A stretch of 64,000 nt of DNA from the NCBI GenBank assembly GCA_021325025.1, contig JAJPHZ010000035.1, forward strand, positions 310,001 through 374,000. Direction: 5' to 3'. Source of the stretch: Pseudomonadota bacterium (GTDB taxonomy: Bacteria > Desulfobacterota > Binatia > Binatales > Binataceae). Made by a program: the position numbers and the translations under genes. A model generated the notes under the pieces. The model searched no databases. It was given only the letters and a program-made list of their open reading frames with translations, and was not told where the DNA came from. This document shows positions 44,846 through 54,059 of this stretch, one piece after another (the stretch's first letter is position 1; each line of letters begins with the position of its first letter).

Positions 44846-47038
44846 GTGACCTATGCCAAACTTGCGGTCTGGCCGGGGCGGCCCTATCCGCTGGGCGCCA
44901 CCTGGGACGGTGAGGGGGTCAACTTCGCGCTCTTCTCCGAGCATGCCGAGCGCGTCGAGCTGTGCCTGTTCGATCCCAAGGGCCGGCGCGAAATCGAGCG
45001 CGTGCTGATGCGATGGCAAACCGACCTGATCTGGCATTGCTACCTGCCCGAAGCACGGCCCGGCTGGCTCTATGGTTACAGGGTATACGGTCCGTACGAC
45101 GCCAAGAAGGGATTGCGCTTCAACCACCATAAACTGCTGCTCGACCCCTATGCGCGTCATATCGTGGGGACGGTGCGATGGTGCGACGCGCTGTTCGGCT
45201 ACCGGGTGGGCGGCCCGCGCGAGGACCTCGCGATGGACCGGCGCGACAGTGCCGCGGCGATGCCGAAGTGCCGCGTGATCGACAGCGCGTTCTCGTGGGC
45301 CGGAGATCGCCCGCCGCGCACGGCCTGGCACGACACGGTGATTTACGAGGTGCACGTAAAGGGCTTCACGCAGCGCAATCACGATATCGCGCCCAATCTG
45401 CGCGGCAGCTATGCCGGACTGGCCACCGACCCCGCCATCGAGCATCTCAAGCGCCTGGGCGTAACCGCGGTCGAGTTGATGCCGGTGCATGCGTTCGTCG
45501 ACGATCGCCACCTCATCGAGCGCGGCCTGCGCAACTACTGGGGCTACAACTCGATCGGCTTTTTCGCGCCTGACATGCGCTACAGTGCAAGCGGCTCGGT
45601 CAGCGAGTTCAAGTCGATGGTCAAACGGCTGCACTCCGAGGGTATCGAGGTAATCCTGGACGTGGTTTACAACCACACCGCGGAGGGCAATCACCTGGGG
45701 CCGACGCTCAGTCTGCGCGGGATCGACAACCGCTCCTATTACCGGCTGGCGCCCGAAGATCAGCGCTACTACATGGACTTCACCGGATGCGGCAATACGC
45801 TGAACCTGATACATCCGCGCGTGCTGCAGTTGCTCATGGACAGCCTGCGCTACTGGGTGCAGGAAATGCATGTCGACGGCTTCCGGTTCGACCTGGCCTC
45901 GGCGCTGGCGCGCGAACTGTACGAAGTCAATCAGCTCAGCGCGTTTTTCGACGTCATTCACCAGGACCCGGTAATCTCGCAGGTCAAACTGATCGCCGAG
46001 CCGTGGGATTTGGGCGCTGGCGGCTACCAGGTCGGCAACTTCCCGATCGGATGGGCGGAATGGAACGGCAAGTACCGCGACGCGGTGCGCTCGTACTGGA
46101 AGGGCGAGGGCGGATTGATTGGCGAACTGGCCTACCGGCTCACCGGGTCGAGCGACCTCTATGGCCACAACGGACGCCGCCCCTACGCGAGCATCAATTT
46201 CGTGACCTGCCATGACGGTTTTACGCTGCACGACCTGGTCAGCTACAACGGCAAGCACAACGAGGCCAACCTGGAGGACAATCGCGACGGGACCGACGAC
46301 AACCGCAGTTGGAACTGCGGCGCCGAGGGCCCGACCGGCGATGCGCAGGTGACGGCGCTGCGCGCCCAACAAAAACGCAATTTTCTTGCCACTTTGTTAC
46401 TATCCCAGGGCGTTCCGATGCTGCGGGCGGGCGACGAGCTGGGTCATACGCAGGACGGCAACAACAACGCCTATTGCCAGGACAACGAATTGAGCTGGCT
46501 TGACTGGCAGCTCAGCCCGCAGAACCGGCGCTTCGTTGACTTCGTCAGCCACCTGATTGCGCTTCGCAGGCAGCACCGGCTGTTGCGCCGGCGCCATTTC
46601 TTCCAAGGGCGCAGGATCAGGGGGCTCAAGGATATCATCTGGCTGACCCCCGACGGCCACGAGATGACCGACGAGGAGTGGAACCAGTCCTTTGCGCGAT
46701 GCCTGGGCGTGTTCCTGGCCGGCGACGGAATCGAGGAGTACGATGAGCGCGGCCGCATCATCACCGACGGCGACTGCATCATCATGCTCAACAGCCATCA
46801 CGAATCGATCCCGTTCCTGATCCCGCAGGTCGGACAGCCCCACGGCTGGCGGGTGCTCCTCGACACCAGCGTCGAGGCGCCCGATAGCGGCGGCGGCCAT
46901 CTGCACGCGGGCCATGTCTTCGAGCTGAAGGGGCGCTCGCTGGTCCTGCTTTATCGCGAACAAACGCGCAGCGCCGAGCACCCAATTCAAACGTCTGCAG
47001 ACGCCCCGGACTGCAGCAACCACTCCCCTGGCGGGTAA
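44846..47038 (+). CDS. glgX: Glycogen debranching enzyme (GlgX/TreX type)
   Basis: A 730-residue GH13 debranching enzyme (isoamylase-type). The N-terminal CBM48 (LGATWDGEGVNFALFSEHAE) and barrel motifs are clear: YEVHVKGFTQRN, GYNSIGFFAPDMRYS, LDVVYNHTAEG, DGFRFDLASAL (nucleophile Asp349), IAEPWDLGAGGYQ (acid/base Glu) and FVTCHDGFTLHD. It opens alpha-1,6 branches to give linear maltooligosaccharides for the TreY/TreZ route. The start is GTG at 44846. Length is typical for GlgX (about 660-730). Confidence 0.95.
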   Translation: MTYAKLAVWPGRPYPLGATWDGEGVNFALFSEHAERVELCLFDPKGRREIERVLMRWQTDLIWHCYLPEARPGWLYGYRVYGPYDAKKGLRFNHHKLLLDPYARHIVGTVRWCDALFGYRVGGPREDLAMDRRDSAAAMPKCRVIDSAFSWAGDRPPRTAWHDTVIYEVHVKGFTQRNHDIAPNLRGSYAGLATDPAIEHLKRLGVTAVELMPVHAFVDDRHLIERGLRNYWGYNSIGFFAPDMRYSASGSVSEFKSMVKRLHSEGIEVILDVVYNHTAEGNHLGPTLSLRGIDNRSYYRLAPEDQRYYMDFTGCGNTLNLIHPRVLQLLMDSLRYWVQEMHVDGFRFDLASALARELYEVNQLSAFFDVIHQDPVISQVKLIAEPWDLGAGGYQVGNFPIGWAEWNGKYRDAVRSYWKGEGGLIGELAYRLTGSSDLYGHNGRRPYASINFVTCHDGFTLHDLVSYNGKHNEANLEDNRDGTDDNRSWNCGAEGPTGDAQVTALRAQQKRNFLATLLLSQGVPMLRAGDELGHTQDGNNNAYCQDNELSWLDWQLSPQNRRFVDFVSHLIALRRQHRLLRRRHFFQGRRIRGLKDIIWLTPDGHEMTDEEWNQSFARCLGVFLAGDGIEEYDERGRIITDGDCIIMLNSHHESIPFLIPQVGQPHGWRVLLDTSVEAPDSGGGHLHAGHVFELKGRSLVLLYREQTRSAEHPIQTSADAPDCSNHSPGG

Positions 47039-47124
47039 TAGCCAGAACCCGAAATTTCGTTTATTTTCGTATCGGAATGGACGGGCAATGCCCGTTCGCT
47101 AATCCGCCAGTGGGGTTTCGGGCT

Positions 47125-48249
47125 ATGAATGAAGCAGGGCATCGGTTTGTTTCCTCCGACGGCCACGTAATCGAGCCGTCCAATCTGTGGGTCGAACGGC
47201 TGGACAAGCGCTTTCGCGATCGTGCTCCGCACGTCGAGCATCGCGACAGGTACGACGTCTTCTGCGTGGACGGACTCAGCCCCTTTGCGGGCGCCGATTT
47301 GGGCGGCGCGATGGCGACCTTAAAGCTCGAGGGCCGGCCGATCGAGGATCGCAGCCGCAACCGCAAAGCCGACGTGCGCCCGGGCGCCTACGATCCGGCC
47401 GCGCGCCTTAAGGATCAGGACCTCGACAACATCGCCGCGGAAGTCATCTATCCGGGCGACGCGTTGTTCCTGTTCGCCGCTCCCGACGTCGAGTACAAGC
47501 ACGCCTGCATCAGGGCGTACAACGACTGGCTGGCCGACTTCTGTTCGGCCGCGCCCGGCCGTTTGCTGGGCGCGGCGATGCTGCCGCTGGGCGGCCCAAT
47601 CGAAGCAGCGGTCGATGAGGTGCGGCGGGTACGCAAGAAGGGCCTGCGCACGGTGTGTATGCCCAGCGGCCATCCCAAAATTCCCTTCGGCGACCCCTAC
47701 TACCATCCGCTGTTCTCCGAATTGCAGGAAACCGGCACCCCGCTTTCTATTCATAACGCCGCCAACGAGCAGCAATTCCTCAACGTCCCGACCGCGGCCG
47801 GCGGCGCCACGATCACGTTTTTGGAAAACAAGTACGTCGATCACTTCCGCACCCTGACCAGCCTCATCATGTCGGGCGTGCCGCAGGCGTTTCCGCGCCT
47901 GAACGTCGTGCTGGTCGAGGGCGGCATCGGATGGGTCGCGGCGATTTTGCATACCATGGACCATTGGTGGGAAGACCACCATCTGTGGCTGCGGCCCAAA
48001 CTGGATGAAAGGCCCAGCTTTTACTGCCATCGCCAGTTCTATTTCACCTTCGAAGAAGACCGCGCCGGGTTGCTGACCCGCGAGTTGCTCAACGTCGATC
48101 ATCTGATGTGGGGCTCAGATTACCCGCACACTGAAGGCACCTTCCCGCGCTCGCGCCAGCAGGTTGCCGAGGACTTCGCGGGTTTGGAACCCGAACTGGT
48201 CGGCAAGCTGGTCAGGGAAAACTGCCGGCGGCTGTACGAACTCAACTAG
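47125..48249 (+). CDS. Amidohydrolase family protein (PF04909)
   Basis: A 374-residue metal hydrolase. The N-terminal metal motif is SSDGHVIEPSNLW (DxH instead of HxH). The C-terminal block LMWGSDYPHTEGTFP supplies the final Asp and is a signature of the amidohydrolase 2 sub-branch found in catabolic operons. RAYNDWLADFCSAAPGRL is also shared with the copies at 62089 and 63534. ATG at 47125 is chosen. It is followed after 61 bp by the isochorismatase-fold gene. Substrate unknown. Confidence 0.88.
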   Translation: MNEAGHRFVSSDGHVIEPSNLWVERLDKRFRDRAPHVEHRDRYDVFCVDGLSPFAGADLGGAMATLKLEGRPIEDRSRNRKADVRPGAYDPAARLKDQDLDNIAAEVIYPGDALFLFAAPDVEYKHACIRAYNDWLADFCSAAPGRLLGAAMLPLGGPIEAAVDEVRRVRKKGLRTVCMPSGHPKIPFGDPYYHPLFSELQETGTPLSIHNAANEQQFLNVPTAAGGATITFLENKYVDHFRTLTSLIMSGVPQAFPRLNVVLVEGGIGWVAAILHTMDHWWEDHHLWLRPKLDERPSFYCHRQFYFTFEEDRAGLLTRELLNVDHLMWGSDYPHTEGTFPRSRQQVAEDFAGLEPELVGKLVRENCRRLYELN

Positions 48250-48310
48250 CGCACCGCCGCGAAGCGCACGCTGGTGCGCCGCCCGAAATCGGCCCGCATG
48301 AGGTTTGCCC

Positions 48311-48946
48311 ATGGCAATCGATCTGAGCGAAATCGCCCACCCCAAAACCACGGCGCTGATGCTGATGGAGATTCAGCAGGCGGTCATCGGCAAAGCCACG
48401 CCCCCGCTGTTTACGGCGCTGCGCGACTCGGCCGAGAAGATCGGCCTGGTGCCAAACGCCGCACGGTTGTTGGGCGCGGCGCGAAGCGCCGGGGTCAAGG
48501 TGTTCCATTGTCCCGCCTATCATCGGCCGGGGCAGGAGGGATTCGTCACCAACTGCCGCCTGGCCCAGGCGGTCAAGCGCGCCGACATGCCGATGGGATT
48601 GGGATCCGAGGGCGCCGACTTCCTGCCCGAAGTGAAGCCCCAGGGCGACGAATTCGTCATGTGGCGTTTCCATTCGCCCACCCTGTTTCACGATTCCAGC
48701 CTCGACAGCGTCTGCCGCAACCTGGGCATCGCGACCGTGGTGCTGACCGGGTTGTCGCTCAACCTGGGAATCATCGGATCCACGATCGAGGCGATGAACC
48801 GCAACTACCGCGTGGTCATCCCCACCGACTGCGTGGCGGGCTATCCGGCCGAGTACGGCGACATGGTGCTCAAGAACACGCTGCACGGGCTCGCCTATCT
48901 GACCACCGCCAGGGAACTGGCCGAAGCCTGGGGCGTGCGCCAGTAA
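48311..48946 (+). CDS. Isochorismatase-fold protein lacking the usual catalytic triad
   Basis: A 211-residue member of the isochorismatase-like hydrolase superfamily. The expected Asp of the N-terminal strand is Glu (MLMEIQQAVIG), the Lys region reads VMWRFHSPTLF and the nucleophile Cys of GVATNxCV is Gly (GLSLNLGI). Gly at that last position also occurs in true isochorismatases (PhzD/EntB), which use the Asp; here even that Asp is changed. It may be inactive or have altered chemistry. ATG 48311 is chosen over TTG 48305. It follows the amidohydrolase gene and converges on the MFS porter. Confidence 0.8.
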   Translation: MAIDLSEIAHPKTTALMLMEIQQAVIGKATPPLFTALRDSAEKIGLVPNAARLLGAARSAGVKVFHCPAYHRPGQEGFVTNCRLAQAVKRADMPMGLGSEGADFLPEVKPQGDEFVMWRFHSPTLFHDSSLDSVCRNLGIATVVLTGLSLNLGIIGSTIEAMNRNYRVVIPTDCVAGYPAEYGDMVLKNTLHGLAYLTTARELAEAWGVRQ

Positions 48947-48970
48947 CGCGCAATCCGAAGCATCGGGCGC

Positions 48971-50263
48971 TCAATGCGCGTGAGGCATCGCGCCCGGTGG
49001 TATCGCGTCGACGCCTTGCGCCGGCGACACCAAGATGGCGGCCAGCGTACCGGCGACCGTGCAGATCGCGCCCAGTTCGAATGCCGCCGAATAGCTGGCG
49101 GTGACGTCGAAGATGCGGCCGACCAGCCACGTGCCGCCGCTCAATCCGACGGTCGCCGCCAGTCCGATCAGCCCTGAAATCGAGCCGAAACGCCGCCAGC
49201 CAAGCGTCTCGACCGTCACCACCGGCACCACGGAACTGGTCACGCCGGCGGTCATCCCGAAGAAGATCACAAACACCACCAGGTAGGGCAACCAGCCTTG
49301 CCGATGGCCGGCGCCGAGCAGTAACAGCAGCGCCGCGGCCATCGCGACTAGCGCAAAGGGCAGAACCCTGCGGCCGGTGAAGCGGTCCACGATGATTCCC
49401 AGCAGCGGATTACCGGGCACGCCGACGGCCGTAATCGCGCCTTGCAGCAGCGCGGCGTGGGCGGGCGAGTAGCCCACGTGAATCAGGTAGGGCACCGTGT
49501 GATAAAAGCATGCGGCCAGCCCGACGCTGGAAGTAAGCTGCACGAAGCCGAGCAGCCAGAACGGCGCCGTGCGCAAGGCCGGACCCAGCTCCAGGCCCGG
49601 CAGGTTTGCGACCTCCTCGGCCACAGTGGATTTAAACGTGCCGGCGGGTCGGGTTCGAATCACCAACACGATCATCGGCAGCACGATGAGAATGATCGGC
49701 ACGGCCAACACGAAGAAGGCGGTGCCGATGTTGTAATGGCGAATCAGATAATCGGTGAGAGGCGGCAGGATTATTCCGCCGGTCCCCGAGCCCGACAGCG
49801 TGGCGCCGATCGCCAGCCCGCGATTGTCGGCGAACCAGTTGGCCGCCACCACCGCGCTGGGCACCACGGTGGAGGCCGCGCCGCCCGCGCCCATCAGCAT
49901 CCATGCCCCCAGCATCCCCCAGAACGAGTCGGTGCGGCTGGCCCACAACAGCCCGAGCGCGACCATCGCGGCGCCCACGCCCATCACGACGCGCGCCTGA
50001 ATCCGATCCAACAGCCATCCGGCGACCGGCGCGGCGCCGCCCAGCAGCAGGACGAAGATGGTGGGCAGCAGCGAAGTCCGCGCGTGGCTCCATCCGTAAT
50101 GCCTGGCCAGCGGGGTGAAGAAGATCGGCACGGTCATCGCGGTGCTGCCAATCAGGAACATCATGACGACGAACAGCGTCGCCAGCACCAGCCATCGCCG
50201 CCACTGATTGTCGGGCGCGGCGTCCCCTTCTGTTCTGACAACGGCTGCGGATTCCCCGGTCAT
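48971..50263 (-). CDS. MFS transporter (monocarboxylate-like)
   Basis: A 430-residue 12-segment porter. The loop LLDRIQARVVMGVGAAM and the second-half VDRFTGRRVLPF are MFS signatures, and the sequence resembles the monocarboxylate/OFA-type copy at 8369. ATG at 50263 matches the predicted start of TM1 (about residue 20); the open frame runs 107 codons further upstream without coding character. It is divergent from the LLM oxidoreductase gene and may import the latter's substrate (inference). Confidence 0.86.
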   Translation of the reverse strand: MTGESAAVVRTEGDAAPDNQWRRWLVLATLFVVMMFLIGSTAMTVPIFFTPLARHYGWSHARTSLLPTIFVLLLGGAAPVAGWLLDRIQARVVMGVGAAMVALGLLWASRTDSFWGMLGAWMLMGAGGAASTVVPSAVVAANWFADNRGLAIGATLSGSGTGGIILPPLTDYLIRHYNIGTAFFVLAVPIILIVLPMIVLVIRTRPAGTFKSTVAEEVANLPGLELGPALRTAPFWLLGFVQLTSSVGLAACFYHTVPYLIHVGYSPAHAALLQGAITAVGVPGNPLLGIIVDRFTGRRVLPFALVAMAAALLLLLGAGHRQGWLPYLVVFVIFFGMTAGVTSSVVPVVTVETLGWRRFGSISGLIGLAATVGLSGGTWLVGRIFDVTASYSAAFELGAICTVAGTLAAILVSPAQGVDAIPPGAMPHAH

Positions 50264-50414
50264 GATTGAATCCCCCAATGGGACACTCGCGTCCAGCCCC
50301 GCTATAGTACCGGCGCCTGGATTGGGCAAGTCGCTGGCGCCGGCTGGTTTTCCTGGCTGCGCAGGTTTTGTTACGATTGCCCGCGCCGGCGAGCGGCGAT
50401 TGGGAGCAGGTACC

Positions 50415-51434
50415 ATGAAACTTGACACGGGACTCCACTGGAACGACATGCATGAAGTGGCGGTTACGGCCAAAGCCGCGGAGCAAACCGGCTTCGATGC
50501 GCTGTGGAGCGCCGAGTCCGGCACCGACGCGCTGATGCCGCTGGCGATTGCCGCGGTCAACACCGAGCGCATCAAACTCGGCACGGCGGTGGTGCTGGCG
50601 TTTCCGCGTTCGCCGATGGTGCTGGCCTACATGGCGTGGGACCTGGCGCGCGCCTCACGCGGCAGGTTCATCCTGGGGCTGGGCACGCAGGTCAAGGGGC
50701 ATATCGAGCGGCGCTTCAGCACGCCGTGGCTGCCGCCGGTGGCGCGCATGCGCGAGTACATCGAATCGCTGCGCGCGATTTTCAAATGCTGGTCGGAAGG
50801 CGGTAAAAAACTCTCCTATCAGGGCAAGTATTACAACTTTACCCTGATGACGCCGGCCTTCACCCCGCCCCCGCACGAATACGGCAACATCCCCATCTAC
50901 ACTTCGGGCCTTAACAAGTACATGTGCCAACTCGCCGGCGAGTTGTGCGACGGCTTCCACGTCCATCCGTTTCATACCGCGAAGTTTCTACGCGAGTCGG
51001 TGATGCCCAACGTCGAGGCAGGACTGAAGAAAGCCGGCCGCCAGCGCAAGGACATCTCGATTGCGACCGGCGCCTTCGTCGTTGTCGGACGCAATGACGA
51101 AGAGCTGCATAACGCGCGCGAAGCGGTGCGCCGCCAGATCGCCTTCTACGGTTCGACCCGCACCTACAAGCCGGTGTTCGACGCCCACGGATGGGGCGAC
51201 GTGACGATGCGGCTTAACGAAAAGACCGCCAAAGGCGACTGGAAGGGGATGCCCGCGGAAATCACCGAAGAAATGCTCGATACCTTCGCGATCAGCGGCA
51301 CGTTCGACAATATCGCGGCCAAGGTGAAAGCCAACTACGAGGGCTTGCTCGACCGCGTGTACTTCTACTTTCCGTACAAGCCCGGGCGCGACGATGCGCA
51401 ATGGCGCCAGCTTGCCCGCACCTTCAACGGCTAA
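50415..51434 (+). CDS. LLM class (luciferase-like) oxidoreductase
   Basis: A 339-residue TIM-barrel flavin- or F420-dependent oxidoreductase of the bacterial luciferase superfamily. The motifs EQTGFDALWSAESGTDAL, ERIKLGTAVVLAFPRSPMVLAYMAWDL and GRFILGLGTQVKGH are typical, and LCDGFHVHPFHTAKFL lies in the C-terminal half. GGGAG upstream fixes ATG 50415. No F420 biosynthesis gene lies in the window, so FMN versus F420 is open. It is the first gene of a block with the cupredoxin and the cyclase. Confidence 0.88.
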   Translation: MKLDTGLHWNDMHEVAVTAKAAEQTGFDALWSAESGTDALMPLAIAAVNTERIKLGTAVVLAFPRSPMVLAYMAWDLARASRGRFILGLGTQVKGHIERRFSTPWLPPVARMREYIESLRAIFKCWSEGGKKLSYQGKYYNFTLMTPAFTPPPHEYGNIPIYTSGLNKYMCQLAGELCDGFHVHPFHTAKFLRESVMPNVEAGLKKAGRQRKDISIATGAFVVVGRNDEELHNAREAVRRQIAFYGSTRTYKPVFDAHGWGDVTMRLNEKTAKGDWKGMPAEITEEMLDTFAISGTFDNIAAKVKANYEGLLDRVYFYFPYKPGRDDAQWRQLARTFNG

Positions 51435-51546
51435 GTGCGCAAACCGGCCGCACCGCGCCGCTGCCTTGCAACCGACCGCTTCGGCATTCCATGCTGGACC
51501 ACCGACGGCCGCGAGCATCAGCCGGCCGCAGTCAGAAAGGAGAACC

Positions 51547-51945
51547 ATGAAACCGACGGGAAGGACTATCGCTGCACTCGCGCTGGGCGGCCTCATCGCG
51601 GCCGCGGCGGCGCCGCTGCTCGCCCAGGACACCGGCTCGGCCGCCACTGAAAAAACCTTTACGCTGGTCGCCGAGCAGATCAACAAGACCAAGTTCTGGT
51701 TTCCCTCCAACATTATGGTCAACCAGGGCGACAAGGTGAAGCTGGTGCTCAAGAACGACATCGAGGGCGCCGACAACACTCACGGCTTTACGATCCCGGC
51801 CTACGGAATCACCGAGGTTGTCACGCGCGGTGTGCCCAAGACGGTGACGTTTACCGCGGACAAGGCCGGCATCTTCCCCTACAGTTGCCAGCTCCATCCC
51901 GCCCACGTCGGCGGCGAATTGCTGGTGATTCCCAAGGGCCAGTAG
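51547..51945 (+). CDS. Secreted cupredoxin-domain protein
   Basis: A 132-residue protein with a signal peptide ending PLLAQ-D. The core resembles plastocyanin/CuA-type cupredoxin: FPSNIMVNQGDKVKLVLKND, NTHGFTIP and a C-terminal YSCQLHPAHVGGELLV. Copper ligands are probably the NTHGF His, the SCQLH Cys and His, and perhaps the HPAH His in place of the usual Met. AAAGGAGA is the ribosome site. It lies between the LLM oxidoreductase and the cyclase and may pass electrons for the former (inference). Confidence 0.85.
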   Translation: MKPTGRTIAALALGGLIAAAAAPLLAQDTGSAATEKTFTLVAEQINKTKFWFPSNIMVNQGDKVKLVLKNDIEGADNTHGFTIPAYGITEVVTRGVPKTVTFTADKAGIFPYSCQLHPAHVGGELLVIPKGQ

Positions 51946-51986
51946 GCGGCGAAAGTCAATGGCCGGGCCTGATTCAAAGGCGCACA

Positions 51987-52039
51987 CTTTTGTCATTCCG
52001 TCCCGCCGAGCGTGAGGACCGTGCCGGAGTGACACAAAG
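51987..52039. repeat. Large imperfect palindromic element (TGTCATTCCG-type)
   Basis: Two arms, CTTTTGTCATTCCG and CGGAGTGACACAAAG, pair over 14 bp with a one-base bulge and one G-U pair, enclosing a 24-nt loop. It resembles the dispersed TGTCATTCCGAGCG-type repeats I know from other genomes. It lies between the cupredoxin and cyclase genes and may act as a terminator or interspersed repeat. Confidence 0.5.
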
Positions 52040-52071
52040 AGACTCGCACTATGGTTCAGAGGAGTTAGCCC

Positions 52072-53007
52072 ATGTCTCTGGCTGAGAAATGGGGAATCCG
52101 ACCGCTGTCGAATTGGGGCCGCTGGGGCAAGGACGATCAACTCGGCACCGCCAACTTTATCACGCCCGAAGTCGTGGCCCGCGCCTCCAGGGAAGTCCAG
52201 CGCGGTAAAATCATCACCTGCGCCGTGCCGATCGATCGCAACGGGCCGCTGTTCCCCGGACGCCAGCCCTGCGTGCGCATGATGTCGCTGATGAACGTGC
52301 CGGGGCGCGAGGTCGGGCTGAAGACCGACTCGGTGCTCAGCGACGACGTCATCATCATGCCGCTGCAGGGCTCGACGCAATGGGACGGCCTGTCGCACGT
52401 CGGCTACGGCGGCTGTTATTACAACGGCGTGCCCTACACCGCCATCACCACCGAGCGGGGCGCGACCAAGAACTCGATCTTCAGGCTGGGCGAAAGCCTG
52501 ACCACGCGCGGCGTGCTGCTCGACATGGTGCGCTACAAGGGCGCCGAGGACAAAGGGCATCTGGAAGCCGAGTATCCGATTACGGTCGAGGACATCGAAG
52601 GATGCCTGGCGATGGAAAAGGTGGAAGTGCGCAGCGGCGACGCGTTGCTGCTGCGCACCGGCTGGGTTCCGCATTGGTACAAGCATCCCGGCGAGCGGCG
52701 CGGCTATTTCAACCATCAGCCGGGCCTGCACCTAAAGACCATCGAATGGATCTACGACAAGGAAATCGCCTGTGTGGCGGCAGACAACGTCAACGTCGAG
52801 TGCGTGCCGTCGGGCTATGAGGAGGAAAACGTCTTCCATGCCATTGCGATCCGCGACGTCGGCCTGACCCTCGGCGAGATTTTCGATTTCGAGGCGCTGG
52901 CCGCCGACTGCAGGCAGGACGGGCGCTATACCTGCTTCTTCGTGGCGCCGCCCCTGCGCTTTCGCGGCGCGGTCGGCAGCCCGCTCAACCCGCTGGCGAT
53001 CAAGTAG
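52072..53007 (+). CDS. Cyclase family hydrolase
   Basis: A 311-residue metal hydrolase related to kynurenine formamidase. Metal ligands of the sub-branch lie in TQWDGLSHVGYGG (the usual HxGTHxD is replaced by WDxLxH). GDALLLRTGWVPHW, DNVNVECVPSG and a final FRGAVGSPLNPLAIK follow. The fragment at the left end of the window is a close paralogue. The GAGGAG site lies just upstream of ATG 52072. The last 8 bp overlap the end of the convergent methyltransferase gene. Substrate unknown; a cyclic amide or lactone is likely. Confidence 0.9.
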   Translation: MSLAEKWGIRPLSNWGRWGKDDQLGTANFITPEVVARASREVQRGKIITCAVPIDRNGPLFPGRQPCVRMMSLMNVPGREVGLKTDSVLSDDVIIMPLQGSTQWDGLSHVGYGGCYYNGVPYTAITTERGATKNSIFRLGESLTTRGVLLDMVRYKGAEDKGHLEAEYPITVEDIEGCLAMEKVEVRSGDALLLRTGWVPHWYKHPGERRGYFNHQPGLHLKTIEWIYDKEIACVAADNVNVECVPSGYEEENVFHAIAIRDVGLTLGEIFDFEALAADCRQDGRYTCFFVAPPLRFRGAVGSPLNPLAIK

Positions 53008-53899
53008 GACGCGTGGCGTACAACTCCAGCGTCTCGGCAAAGCGCAGCGCGTCGGGCAGGTCCGTCAGACGCAATCCGCGCCGGCGCAGATAGGCTTTCA
53101 GCACCCGGCCGATGAGGCCGCCGGGACGCAGGCGCCGCTTGCCGCGCCGCAGCGGACGCAGCATCGCCGCCATCCAGGCCGGCATCGGCACCTCCTGGCC
53201 GGCGAAGCATGGCGTAATTTGGACCGCCTGGAGTCCCGCCATGCGCACGCATGCGCACAGCGTGGCCGAGTCGAAGTAGCAGACGTGGGCAGGCGGTGAG
53301 AAATGGATGAACTCCTGCGGGCTTCGCATTGCACTGTCGCAGCCGAAATTGGGCGTGCTCAGGGCAATCAGTCCCCCGGGTGCCGTCAGTTCGCGCACCT
53401 GTTTGATGAAGCCAATCGGATCGGCGGTGTGCTCGATCACCTCGAAGGCCACCACGCAGTCAAACGGCGGCGCATCGCGGGGCAGCTCCTCGATCGACGG
53501 GTAGACAGAGCATGCTAGATTCTGACGGCATCGCTCGCGCATCAGGTCGGACATTTCCACCCCGCTTACATCGAAACCGCCGCGGCGCGCCAGCTTGAGG
53601 AACCTGCCATCGGCGCATCCGATCTCAAGCATCCGCACCCCCTTGCACAGCGCCCGGATGCGGGGCAGGCGTGCCTCGTAGTAGCGCCGCACGCCGCGCC
53701 AGTAGTCGTCGTAGCCGCTGAGGTAGTGGATTTCGCCGCCCTCCTGCCAGTAGCTGTCACGCTTGTACAGCGCCGCCAGGTCGTAGCCCTCGGGCACCAC
53801 CGCGAACATAAAGCCGCACGCGGCGCACTTGAGGATCGGGAAGCGGTCGCGAATCATGAAGGACGCCGCCGGACCGCCGCACAGCTTGCACGCCGTCAT
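53000..53899 (-). CDS. Class I SAM-dependent methyltransferase with N-terminal zinc ribbon
   Basis: A 299-residue protein. An N-terminal CxxC...CxxC zinc ribbon (CKLC and CAAC, residues about 4-26) precedes the methyltransferase core with LEIGCADGRFLKLA as the SAM loop and FEVIEHTADP later. This form is common in polysaccharide or natural-product modification (type 11/23 methyltransferases). ATG 53899 is chosen; 11 more codons of frame upstream are not conserved. It is divergent from the LPS-kinase-like gene with 160 bp between. Confidence 0.87.
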   Translation of the reverse strand: MTACKLCGGPAASFMIRDRFPILKCAACGFMFAVVPEGYDLAALYKRDSYWQEGGEIHYLSGYDDYWRGVRRYYEARLPRIRALCKGVRMLEIGCADGRFLKLARRGGFDVSGVEMSDLMRERCRQNLACSVYPSIEELPRDAPPFDCVVAFEVIEHTADPIGFIKQVRELTAPGGLIALSTPNFGCDSAMRSPQEFIHFSPPAHVCYFDSATLCACVRMAGLQAVQITPCFAGQEVPMPAWMAAMLRPLRRGKRRLRPGGLIGRVLKAYLRRRGLRLTDLPDALRFAETLELYATRPT

Positions 53900-54059
53900 G
53901 GACGTCGGCCCCCGATGCTGTGACAGGGCCACGGCCGGCGAAGCACGCCGGGCATTGCTGCGGCGTTTGCCGATCGTTTTACCGTATCCATTCCAGCAGT
54001 CAGCTTACTTGAGCGGACCCGATGCGAAAACATCGCCGATTCGCTAGGCTTTATGCTCG

